Shown here one piece after another: positions 1 through 5,142 of a stretch of 5,142 nucleotides of DNA; the stretch's first letter is position 1, and each line of letters starts with the position of its first letter. Source of the DNA: Methanohalobium sp046546175 (lineage in GTDB: Archaea; Halobacteriota; Methanosarcinia; Methanosarcinales; Methanosarcinaceae); assembly GCF_046546175.1 (NCBI RefSeq), contig NZ_JBKGYF010000108.1, forward strand, positions 1 to 5,142, in the 5' to 3' direction. The notes under the pieces are model-generated. The model was not told the origin of the DNA. It was given only the letters and a program-made list of their open reading frames with translations, and ran no database searches. The position numbers and the translations under genes are program-made.

Positions 1-591
1 GCTGTGATGTCAAACCCGAAGACCGGTAAAATCTGGAAACTGGGTAAAAAAGCACTACATACACATCTGAAATATAAAAACGACCGTAGGAAACTACAGG
101 TCAAAGGGAAATACAAGAAAGTTAAACAGGTCAATGACAGAGAATCAAGGATTGTCAGGGACCTGAACCATAAAATCAGTTCCAAGATTGTGGAAACCGC
201 TGCTGCCAATAACTGTGGTATCAGGATGGAGAACCTGAAAGGTATAAGGAATTCTGCGAGATGCAAAAAATCTTTCAAATACTCCCTGCACAGCTGGTCG
301 TTCTATCAACTGCAATTTATGTTGGAATACAAAGCCAGGATGCTTGGAGTTAAAATTGATTTTGTAAAACCTGAATATACCTCGCAGGATTGCAGTAGAT
401 ACGGTTATCTGGGTATTAGAAGTGGTGAATCGTTCGAGTGTCCTCATTGTGAGCACGTTGATTATGCGGACGCAAACGCGGCGTTCAATATAGCTATGCG
501 CCCCGCAAATGGCAACGGTTTAACGCCCACCGACCACAGAACCTCACGGATTTATCCGTGGAAGTACGTCAGCATTGAATTTTATCCGTAA
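1..591 (+). CDS. tnpB: TnpB of an IS200/IS605 (IS1341-type) element, 5'-truncated by window edge, possibly decayed
   Basis: This is the C-terminal part of TnpB, the RNA-guided RuvC-like nuclease carried by IS200/IS605 elements. The frame is open at base 1. The GTG at 4 and ATG at 7 are internal codons, because a full TnpB is about 370-400 residues and only about 195 are seen. Numbering from the codon at 4-6, the RuvC-II glutamate is E76 in the MENLKGI motif, and the RuvC-III aspartate is D156 in YADANAAFNIA. The first RuvC aspartate lies outside the window. Between them is the zinc ribbon, where one CxxC is intact (C146, C149). The other reads C130-S-R-Y133 where the family has CSRC, so one zinc ligand is lost (TAC at 400-402, one transition from TGC). 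The stop is TAA at 589-591. No tnpA transposase is visible. Family assignment is firm; whether the protein is active is doubtful. Confidence 0.9.
   Translation, partial: AVMSNPKTGKIWKLGKKALHTHLKYKNDRRKLQVKGKYKKVKQVNDRESRIVRDLNHKISSKIVETAAANNCGIRMENLKGIRNSARCKKSFKYSLHSWSFYQLQFMLEYKARMLGVKIDFVKPEYTSQDCSRYGYLGIRSGESFECPHCEHVDYADANAAFNIAMRPANGNGLTPTDHRTSRIYPWKYVSIEFYP
545..560 (+). repeat. Perfect inverted repeat at the 3' end of tnpB (right-end or omega-RNA hairpin)
   Basis: CACGGAT (545-551) and ATCCGTG (554-560) are perfect reverse complements separated by TT, giving a short hairpin inside the last codons of tnpB. In IS200/IS605 elements the 3' end of tnpB and the sequence just after it encode the structured guide RNA and the right-end stem-loop recognised by the transposase. 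The repeat itself is directly visible. Its role is inferred from position. Confidence 0.6.
551..589 (+). repeat. Direct repeat TTTATCCGT, two copies 30 bases apart
   Basis: The 9-mer TTTATCCGT occurs at 551-559 and again at 581-589. The first copy includes most of the right arm of the 545-560 hairpin. The second ends on the first base of the tnpB stop codon. Because the second copy could also pair with the left arm CACGGAT, alternative foldings of the transcript are possible. This supports a structured RNA region at the end of tnpB. Confidence 0.5.
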
Positions 592-603
592 TTTTTACTT
601 TCA

Positions 604-618
604 GATTCATTAGGAATC
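604..618 (+). repeat. Inverted repeat GATTC/GAATC downstream of tnpB
   Basis: GATTC (604-608) and GAATC (614-618) form a perfect 5-bp stem with loop ATTAG, 12 bases after the tnpB stop. A five-base T-run at 592-596 lies between them and could end tnpB transcription in an archaeal host. This is probably part of the element's right-end structure. Confidence 0.4.
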
Positions 619-619
619 C

Positions 620-628
620 TTTATAAAT
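620..628 (+). promoter_or_regulatory. Putative archaeal TATA box for the queC operon
   Basis: TTTATAAAT closely resembles the archaeal TATA-box consensus. Transcription would be expected to start about 25 bases downstream, near 645-655, leaving a leader of roughly 90-100 bases before queC. The upstream BRE is not convincing. The box lies next to, or within, the presumed right end of the TnpB element. A weaker alternative is the AT-rich stretch around 650-657. Confidence 0.4.
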
Positions 629-744
629 TGTTAATTTCGAACAAAAGGCTTAAATTAGTTACTTTTTTGTAGGTTTATGGTAATTCACTGTTCATGATTG
701 ATAACGGTTAATCTGCAAAATGACATGAATATGGAAATTCAAAA

Positions 745-1452
745 ATGGGAGCAATATCACTACTTAGCAGTGGACTGGATTCGGTAGCAGCTCTAACAAT
801 TGCAAGAGAAAAAACCGATATAAAACTGGCAATTATTTTTGATTACGGTCAGCGTTCTGCAAAAAAGGAGATTGAATATTCCAAAAAAATCTGCGACGAT
901 TTTGGAATCAATTATGAGATAATCAGACTCGATTGGCTTGAAAAAATAACCAATACATCTCTGGTGAGCAGAAAACAGGATGTACCGGAACTTACATTAG
1001 ATGATGTGTCAGGAAAAACTGCAACAGAAAAAACGGAAAAATCTGCAAAAAGTGTATGGGTACCAAATAGAAATGGTATATTTTTAAATATCGCAGCAGG
1101 CTTTGCTGAAAGCTTTGAATGTGAATATGTTGTGGTAGGGTTTAACAGTGAGGAAGCACAGACTTTTCCTGATAATTCTCCTGAATTTGTGGATTCGATG
1201 AATACCTGCCTCTCATATTCAACCAGAAACGGTGTGAAAATACTTGCTCCTCTTGTTGATTATGATAAAATGGACATCATTGAACAAGCTTTAAAATCAG
1301 AAGCACCTCTGGAGTGGAGCTGGAGCTGTTATCATGGTGGAGAACTCCCATGCGGTGTTTGTGAAAGCTGTATGAGGCGCAAACATGCGTTTGATGAGCT
1401 GGGTATAGACGACCCGCTTCTTGTAAGATTGGGTATGGTTGATGAAGATTAA
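745..1452 (+). CDS. queC: 7-cyano-7-deazaguanine (preQ0) synthase QueC
   Basis: QueC is a cytosolic ATP-dependent enzyme that converts 7-carboxy-7-deazaguanine and ammonia to preQ0, the precursor of archaeosine in archaeal tRNA. The 235-residue product has the usual family length. It begins with an ATP-pyrophosphatase loop at residues 8-13, reading SSGLDS where most members have SGGxDS. It also has the VPNRNGIFLNIAAGFAE motif in mid-protein and a C-terminal zinc site of four cysteines, C195, C203, C206 and C209, in SWSCY...PCGVCESC. ATG at 745 is chosen because the P-loop follows at once and a weak GGAAA at 733-737 lies seven bases upstream. It is the first gene of a four-gene operon and has no fused amidotransferase domain, so it is not the GAT-QueC variant. 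The assignment is very secure. Confidence 0.96.
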   Translation: MGAISLLSSGLDSVAALTIAREKTDIKLAIIFDYGQRSAKKEIEYSKKICDDFGINYEIIRLDWLEKITNTSLVSRKQDVPELTLDDVSGKTATEKTEKSAKSVWVPNRNGIFLNIAAGFAESFECEYVVVGFNSEEAQTFPDNSPEFVDSMNTCLSYSTRNGVKILAPLVDYDKMDIIEQALKSEAPLEWSWSCYHGGELPCGVCESCMRRKHAFDELGIDDPLLVRLGMVDED

Positions 1453-1460
1453 TTAAAAAT

Positions 1461-1464
1461 GGTG
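1461..1464 (+). promoter_or_regulatory. Ribosome binding site of the DUF366 gene
   Basis: GGTG lies seven bases before the ATG at 1472 and matches part of the archaeal GGAGGTGATC complement of the 16S rRNA 3' end. It supports the chosen start. Confidence 0.5.
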
Positions 1465-1471
1465 TGTATCT

Positions 1472-2026
1472 ATGGAATGTGTTTATCTGGGAAACAGGAA
1501 TTATGACGGAAGCCAGATCTCATCGTTATGGGCATATAATATAGCAGGTATTCAGGATGATTCGATAATCTATTTCAGGGGAACCTGCGATGTGGAATTT
1601 GACCATATGATTGATCTTGAGGATAAAAAGGGTAACGAATCCATCTATTCACCTGATATGATTCATTTTATAATCGAACACTTTGATTCAACCGATTTAA
1701 AACTCATTTATCCAAGGCAGCGTTTATTTGTATCCATAGTCTCGGAAATATTGACAGTTAAAGGATTGAACATTATACGTAAAGGTGATGACCTATTTGT
1801 AAACAATAAAAAACTTTCAGTATCTATCGCCAGTACTTCAGCTGTTTCACAGAAAATTCATTTCGGGATTAATGTAGTGCACGACCATTATGCAGATTTA
1901 AATAGCAGTGAGTTAGAGGACGATGAAATCGAACAATTGATGCATGAAATTGCTGAATGTTATGTCAACGAAATTGACGACATCGAGAAAGATTTAAGGA
2001 AATCTAGACCCCTTGATGTGATTTGA
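1472..2026 (+). CDS. DUF366 family protein in the preQ0 operon, function unknown
   Basis: This 184-residue soluble protein has no signal peptide or membrane segment. I recognise it as the archaeal family DUF366 from the N-terminal DGSQISSLWAY (residues 12-22), FRGTCDVEFDHMIDLED (35-51), PRQRL (81-85), RKGDDLFV (103-110), KKLSVSIAS (113-121) and HFGINV (130-135). The C-terminal third is acidic. The layout 'GDDLFV..KKLSVSIAS..HFGINV' resembles the core of lipoate and biotin ligases, which have a dipeptide-ND-V-x-x-x-K-x-S/A pattern. That is my inference of a possible shared fold and does not establish an activity. It starts 19 bases after queC, and its stop overlaps the queE start by one base. 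It is therefore very likely co-translated with preQ0 enzymes and may act in archaeosine synthesis or tRNA handling. Family call good, function unknown. Confidence 0.8.
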   Translation: MECVYLGNRNYDGSQISSLWAYNIAGIQDDSIIYFRGTCDVEFDHMIDLEDKKGNESIYSPDMIHFIIEHFDSTDLKLIYPRQRLFVSIVSEILTVKGLNIIRKGDDLFVNNKKLSVSIASTSAVSQKIHFGINVVHDHYADLNSSELEDDEIEQLMHEIAECYVNEIDDIEKDLRKSRPLDVI

Positions 2027-2748
2027 TGAAAGCTCCGGTTAGTGAAATATTCTGTTCTGTTCAGGGAGAAGGACCCTATGTAGGTATGAGACAGGTATTT
2101 GTCCGCTTTATCGGATGCAACCTTCAATGCTGGTATTGTGATACGCAAAAAGGATACACGGATATCTGCAGGTTTGAAAAAGAACCTGGTTCTGCTATAT
2201 TTGCATCACTACCCAATCCACTGGATGTAAATACAGTTATTGATGCAGTAGAATCCTTTGGCAATGTTCATTCCATTTCATTGACAGGTGGAGAACCCTT
2301 ATTACATGCAGATTTTATTAAAAACCTGCAAACATCTGCACCAATATATCTGGAATCCAATATGACTATGCCTGATATGGCAAAAAAGATAAAGCATAAA
2401 GTGTCCTTTGTATCAGGAGACGTTAAAATTATAAATGAAATTGAATGTGATGATTTTGAAACACATATTAAAAGAACAATTGACAGTTTCAGAATATTAA
2501 AAACCACAGAATCCAGAGATTGCTTTTGCAAAATCGTAATATTAAATAACACAAAATCCGAAGATGTTCTGGATATTGTGGATAATATATCAGATTATAT
2601 CACTGGGATTATACTTCAGCCTGTAACACAGTACAATGATAAACCATCTATTCAGTTTTTACTTCAGCTCCAAAAACGATTACTTGATAATAATGGAATA
2701 GATACGAGAATAATACCACAAACCCAGAAGATGCTGGGGTGCCTATGA
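2026..2748 (+). CDS. queE: 7-carboxy-7-deazaguanine synthase QueE (radical SAM)
   Basis: QueE uses a [4Fe-4S] cluster, S-adenosylmethionine and Mg2+ to rearrange 6-carboxy-tetrahydropterin into 7-carboxy-7-deazaguanine. The 240-residue protein opens with the family signature SEIFCSVQGEGPYVGMRQVFVRF. The cluster ligands follow in a standard CX3CX2C (C31, C35, C38, in GCNLQCWYCDT), and the SAM-binding TGGEPLL lies at residues 87-93. I use ATG at 2026 rather than the in-frame TTG at 2023. The ATG forms a TGATG overlap with the DUF366 stop, and the TTG would add only one residue. The Shine-Dalgarno signal is weak (GTGAT just upstream), which fits translation by coupling. The 3' end overlaps queD in the same way. 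Assignment is very secure. Confidence 0.95.
   Translation: MKAPVSEIFCSVQGEGPYVGMRQVFVRFIGCNLQCWYCDTQKGYTDICRFEKEPGSAIFASLPNPLDVNTVIDAVESFGNVHSISLTGGEPLLHADFIKNLQTSAPIYLESNMTMPDMAKKIKHKVSFVSGDVKIINEIECDDFETHIKRTIDSFRILKTTESRDCFCKIVILNNTKSEDVLDIVDNISDYITGIILQPVTQYNDKPSIQFLLQLQKRLLDNNGIDTRIIPQTQKMLGCL
2736..2741 (+). promoter_or_regulatory. Ribosome binding site of queD, inside the end of queE
   Basis: GGGGTG ends six bases before the ATG at 2748 and is the best Shine-Dalgarno match at this junction. It favours ATG 2748 over the in-frame GTG at 2739, which it overlaps, and over ATG 2745, which it sits too close to. Confidence 0.5.
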
Positions 2749-3098
2749 TGAAGAAAATGCGACTCGGAATTATAGAATCAATTGATACTGCTCACTATTT
2801 ACCAGGGCATGAAACGTGCGGAATCGTACATGGTCATACCTATAAGGTAGAAGTGGTGATAGAAGGTGAAAAAAAAGGTGGCATGGTCATGGACTTTGCA
2901 AACATCAAAAGGGTCGTTAAAGACATGTTGAAAGAATACGACCATACCTTACTTAATAATATACTATCCTATCCAAGTACTGAAAACCTCTGTGAAGATA
3001 TTTATTCTAGACTATCTGAAAAACTTGAAATGCTTATCAGAGTCAGAATCTGGGAAGGAGAAAGTAAATGGTGTGAAATTGATTCAACTACCAGCTAA
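2748..3098 (+). CDS. queD: 6-carboxy-tetrahydropterin synthase QueD (PTPS family)
   Basis: QueD converts 7,8-dihydroneopterin triphosphate to 6-carboxy-5,6,7,8-tetrahydropterin, the QueE substrate. The 116-residue product matches the short archaeal and bacterial members. The zinc ligands are H16 (in DTAHYLPGH), H28 and H30 (in HGH). The catalytic cysteine is C24 in C-G-I-V-HGH, the CxxxHGH spacing that separates QueD from many other PTPS homologues. D65-H66 in EYDHTLLN, the PSTENL segment at 76-81 and the glutamate of RIWEG (E103) complete the active site. Two in-frame starts lie slightly upstream (GTG 2739, ATG 2745). ATG 2748 is preferred for its one-base TGATG overlap with the queE stop and the GGGGTG before it. 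It is the last gene of the operon. Confidence 0.95.
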   Translation: MKKMRLGIIESIDTAHYLPGHETCGIVHGHTYKVEVVIEGEKKGGMVMDFANIKRVVKDMLKEYDHTLLNNILSYPSTENLCEDIYSRLSEKLEMLIRVRIWEGESKWCEIDSTTS

Positions 3099-3169
3099 CA
3101 ATCAAACTCCCAATATCTATAAGAATGTTCGGTTTGTATTATGTTAATAAGACCTGAGAGGATACCGTT
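3099..3169 (+). promoter_or_regulatory. Gap between queD and nifB with a possible promoter
   Basis: These 71 bases contain TCTATAAG at 3116-3123, a modest TATA-like match. It would place a start of transcription near 3145 and a short leader before nifB. GAGAGGAT at 3156-3163 is a clear Shine-Dalgarno site, with its AGAGG core at 3157-3161 eight bases before the nifB ATG at 3170. There is no T-run or strong hairpin that would end the queD transcript, so read-through is possible. Confidence 0.35.
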
Positions 3170-4123
3170 ATGCCAGCTGAAAATAGTGATAATCAATCAA
3201 GTTCGGATTACAGTAATGAACAATTGCGGATAATTTCAGAACATCCGTGTTATGACCCAAAAGCTCAACATAAGTTTGGCAGGATGCACCTTGCAGTAGC
3301 TCCAAAATGTAATATTCAGTGCAAATACTGCATAAGGGATTATGACTGCGTAAATGAATGCCGTCCAGGTGTGACAAGCGAAGTTTTGACCCCGCAACAA
3401 GCGCTTGAGAAAACCAAACGGGTTTTGAAGGATTTTCCAAATATCAAAGTTATAGCAATAGCAGGGCCTGGTGACCCACTGGCAAATGATGAAACATTTG
3501 AAACCTTCAAACTCATTAAAGAAGAAATTCCGGACGTTATTATCTGTATGAGTACTAATGGTCTTGCACTTCCTGACAGAATCGATGATATGCTGGATGC
3601 AGGTGTGCAGACACTTACTGTTACAGTTAATGCAGTTGATCCCGAAATCCAGAAACAGATATGCGACCATGTAATTTACAATGGAAAGGTATATAAGGGT
3701 AAGGAAGCAGCTGAATTACTCATCAATAACCAGCTTGAAGGTATAAAAGCGGCTATTGATGCAGGAATTGTTATAAAGGTAAATACAGTGCTGGTTCCAG
3801 ATGTTAATGATGGCCATGTTGTAGAAATCGCCAAAAGGATGAATGAAATGGGTGTATTTATCATGAATATCATGCCTCTTATACCACAGGCAGAGTTTGC
3901 TGACTGGAGGGTACCCACTGATGAAGAACGAAAAGCTGCACAGGCAGCCTGTGAACCATTCGTATCCCAGATGCGCCACTGCCGCCAGTGTAGGTCTGAT
4001 GCTTATGGACTACTTGGTCAGGACCTATCTCAGATGAGTGAAGAAAGAAGAAACATGGTCAAACTTCAAACATTGAGAAATACAAAATCCAAATCCGATG
4101 AAGATACGGATGATGAAAATTAA
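3170..4123 (+). CDS. nifB: Nitrogenase cofactor biosynthesis protein NifB (archaeal stand-alone form)
   Basis: NifB is a radical SAM enzyme that fuses two [4Fe-4S] clusters and inserts a SAM-derived carbon and a sulfur to make NifB-co, the precursor of nitrogenase cofactor. The 317-residue protein has the archaeal layout without the C-terminal NifX-like domain of many bacterial forms. HPC is at residues 25-27, GRMHLAVAPKCNIQCKYC holds the SAM cluster ligands (C47, C51, C54), DCVNE with C60 follows, and AGPGDPL is at 98-104. CMSTNG (C126) comes next, and CRQCR (C271, C274) lies near the C-terminus. These extra cysteines and H25 match the conserved set expected for the additional clusters. Residue 64 is cysteine where I recall the family having serine (NESRPGV). 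The tail is acidic. No nifHDK or other nif gene lies in the window, so diazotrophy cannot be concluded. Confidence 0.93.
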   Translation: MPAENSDNQSSSDYSNEQLRIISEHPCYDPKAQHKFGRMHLAVAPKCNIQCKYCIRDYDCVNECRPGVTSEVLTPQQALEKTKRVLKDFPNIKVIAIAGPGDPLANDETFETFKLIKEEIPDVIICMSTNGLALPDRIDDMLDAGVQTLTVTVNAVDPEIQKQICDHVIYNGKVYKGKEAAELLINNQLEGIKAAIDAGIVIKVNTVLVPDVNDGHVVEIAKRMNEMGVFIMNIMPLIPQAEFADWRVPTDEERKAAQAACEPFVSQMRHCRQCRSDAYGLLGQDLSQMSEERRNMVKLQTLRNTKSKSDEDTDDEN

Positions 4124-4142
4124 TTTATTGTAACCAAAAAAA

Positions 4143-4161
4143 CAAAGGAAGCTTTTCTTTG
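4143..4161 (+). promoter_or_regulatory. Hairpin covering the ribosome binding site and TTG start of the downstream gene
   Basis: CAAAGGAA (4143-4150) can pair with TTTCTTTG (4154-4161) around a GCT loop, with one G-U pair in the RNA. The left arm is the Shine-Dalgarno AAAGGAA, eight bases before the start. The right arm includes the whole TTG start codon (4159-4161). The stem is A-U rich and so only moderately stable. Pairing is directly visible; a role in translation control is inference. Confidence 0.4.
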
Positions 4162-5142
4162 GATTTGAAACAGATTGCAGACAGTATCAGAAATTTTGAA
4201 GGTGTAACCCGAAAGAAACCCATCGAAGGTATAGTTGAAATCTTTGAATCAGTACGTTCTGAATATGGAGGTTCACTAGTAGACTTTGGTGATGATGCTG
4301 CAGTCATTGATATTGGCAGAAATGATGTTATACTATTTGCTGCGGATTCAATCTGGGAAAAGCTGATGAGAGCAAGTCCTTGGTGGGCAGGTTATACAGC
4401 CATTCTTGCCAATGTTAATGATATAGCAGCAATGGGTGCACGTCCACTGGCAATGGTTGATGTTATATCCTCCAGTGATAAGGAATCCTGTGACCATCTT
4501 TTAAAAGGAATAACCGATGGAATCAGAAAATTTGGAGTTCCGATGGTAGGGGGCCATCTCCACCCTGATACACCCTATAGTTCAATAGCAGTAGCCATAA
4601 TCGGTATTGCAAAGAAGGATTGTATCATTCGGAGTGATACTGCAAAACCTGGTGATTCAATTATAGTTGCCTATGACATGGATGGAAGAATAGGTCCAAA
4701 TTCACCATATAGCTGGGACACAACCTCATTTAAAGATTCTGATACAGTACGTGATCGCTGTCTTGTGATGCAAACCATTGGAGAGCGAAAACTTGCAACA
4801 GCAGGAAAAGATATCAGTAACCCCGGAACAATAGGCACGCTTGGAATGCTGTGTGAAACCAGTAATGTGGGTGCGTCTGTAGACCTTGAAAAAATCCCGG
4901 TTCCTGAAGGTGTAGAACTTGAGCAGTGGCTTAAGGTTTATACAGCAACAGGTTATGTAATTACTGTCAGACCTGAAAATGCAGATGAATGTATCCAGGT
5001 ATTCAGTGATGCAGGAATAAAAGCAACTGTTGTAGGTGAAATTAATGGCACCCTTAAACTGGATATTTGTGGTAAAACCGGACAAGAAACTGTTTTTGAC
5101 TTTGAAGTCGATGAAATAACTGGCATTACGAAAGTAGGGCAA
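4159..5142 (+). CDS. Methanogenesis marker protein 2 (PurM/AIR-synthase-related), 3' end beyond window
   Basis: The 328 codons seen encode a protein of the PurM superfamily, whose members (AIR synthase, ThiL, HypE, selenophosphate synthetase) make or use phosphate-activated intermediates with ATP. Marks are GDDAAVI at residues 44-50, ANVNDIAAMGARPLAMVD at 84-101, and GGHLHPD at 131-137. These, with the DSIWEKLMRASPWWAGYTA segment, fit the methanogenesis marker 2 family, found in methanogens but without an assigned reaction. The start is TTG at 4159. The upstream in-frame stop is at 4114-4116 and no ATG or GTG lies between. AAAGGAA sits eight bases before the TTG, and the homologous N-terminus begins there. 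The first in-frame ATG is about 70 codons later, inside the conserved domain. The frame is open at the last base. The length suggests the protein is nearly complete. It follows nifB by 35 bases and may be co-transcribed. Confidence 0.85.
   Translation, partial: MDLKQIADSIRNFEGVTRKKPIEGIVEIFESVRSEYGGSLVDFGDDAAVIDIGRNDVILFAADSIWEKLMRASPWWAGYTAILANVNDIAAMGARPLAMVDVISSSDKESCDHLLKGITDGIRKFGVPMVGGHLHPDTPYSSIAVAIIGIAKKDCIIRSDTAKPGDSIIVAYDMDGRIGPNSPYSWDTTSFKDSDTVRDRCLVMQTIGERKLATAGKDISNPGTIGTLGMLCETSNVGASVDLEKIPVPEGVELEQWLKVYTATGYVITVRPENADECIQVFSDAGIKATVVGEINGTLKLDICGKTGQETVFDFEVDEITGITKVGQ

Larger units (their letters stand above)
500..618 (+). ncRNA. Putative omega RNA (reRNA) scaffold region of the TnpB element
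   Basis: TnpB guide RNAs normally overlap the 3' end of tnpB and end at the element's right end, followed by guide sequence taken from the flank. Here the last part of tnpB contains the 545-560 hairpin. It is followed by a second hairpin just after the gene, GATTC (604-608) and GAATC (614-618) around a five-base loop. Boundaries are approximate, and the element end was not located exactly. The GC-rich terminal stem that I recall from related archaeal elements is not evident after 618, so the right end may be eroded. The call rests on position and hairpins only. Confidence 0.35.
592..744. other. Intergenic region: element right end and leader of the preQ0 operon
   Basis: These 153 bases contain no credible gene, tRNA or riboswitch that I recognise. 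They hold T-runs (592-596 and 663-668), the 604-618 hairpin, a TATA-like box at 620-628 and a longer imperfect hairpin (618-648). The sequence is strongly AT-rich. The boundary between mobile element and host DNA probably falls in the first third. Confidence 0.6.

Noticed and set aside
145..456. 103-residue open frame on the - strand under tnpB
   Set aside because: It is antisense to conserved TnpB motifs and has no recognisable domain.
592..744. A preQ1/preQ0-sensing riboswitch in the leader of queC
   Set aside because: Such riboswitches are known from bacteria. The leader has no recognisable aptamer core, and the hairpins seen there are better explained by the mobile-element end.
2739..2747. 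GTG 2739 or ATG 2745 as the queD start
   Set aside because: GTG 2739 overlaps the likely ribosome binding site and ATG 2745 is only three bases from it. ATG 2748 has better spacing and repeats the TGATG overlap seen at the previous junction.
3236..3979. Several 80-144 residue open frames on the - strand under nifB
   Set aside because: They are antisense to nifB, have no family features or convincing ribosome binding sites, and look like by-products of the AT-rich coding sequence opposite.
4726..5142. 138-residue open frame on the - strand
   Set aside because: It lies entirely antisense to the conserved PurM-like gene, its product is rich in Cys, Phe and Tyr with no recognisable domain, and the + strand reading has clear family motifs.
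1..5142. CRISPR array, tRNA or rRNA gene
   Set aside because: No regularly spaced repeats and no tRNA- or rRNA-like segments were found. The non-coding stretches are short (153, 19, 71 and 35 bases).

Overview
The window looks like chromosomal DNA from a methanogenic archaeon, most probably in or near the Methanosarcinaceae. The last gene is a methanogenesis marker protein. Upstream of it are an archaeal-type stand-alone NifB and a set of preQ0 (archaeosine) genes that includes the archaeal family DUF366. The DNA is AT-rich, and the ribosome binding sites and TATA-like elements look archaeal. The genus is an inference from protein resemblance and was not tested by a search.

Layout, all genes on the + strand. 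(1) Positions 1-591 hold the C-terminal half of a TnpB (IS200/IS605 or IS1341 type), cut by the window edge, with one zinc-ribbon cysteine replaced by tyrosine. Its 3' end and the next ~60 bases carry hairpins and a repeated 9-mer, as expected of the element's right end and guide-RNA (omega RNA) region. (2) Positions 592-744 are non-coding and hold the probable element boundary and a TATA-like promoter for the following operon. (3) Positions 745-3098 are a tight four-gene operon: queC, a DUF366 gene, queE and queD. The last two junctions are one-base TGATG overlaps. (4) After a 71-base gap with a possible promoter comes nifB (3170-4123). (5) After a further 35 bases comes a PurM-fold gene of the methanogenesis marker 2 type. 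It starts at a TTG codon and is still open at the end of the window.

How the genes fit together: QueD turns dihydroneopterin triphosphate into 6-carboxy-tetrahydropterin, QueE (radical SAM) contracts this to 7-carboxy-7-deazaguanine, and QueC converts that to preQ0. In archaea preQ0 is inserted into tRNA position 15 and becomes archaeosine. The GTP cyclohydrolase, the tRNA transglycosylase and the amidation enzyme are not in this window. The DUF366 protein sits inside this operon with no assigned function and is the most interesting unknown here. NifB makes the 8Fe-9S-carbide precursor of nitrogenase cofactor, but no nitrogenase structural gene is visible nearby. I found no CRISPR array, tRNA, rRNA or wholly new multi-gene system.
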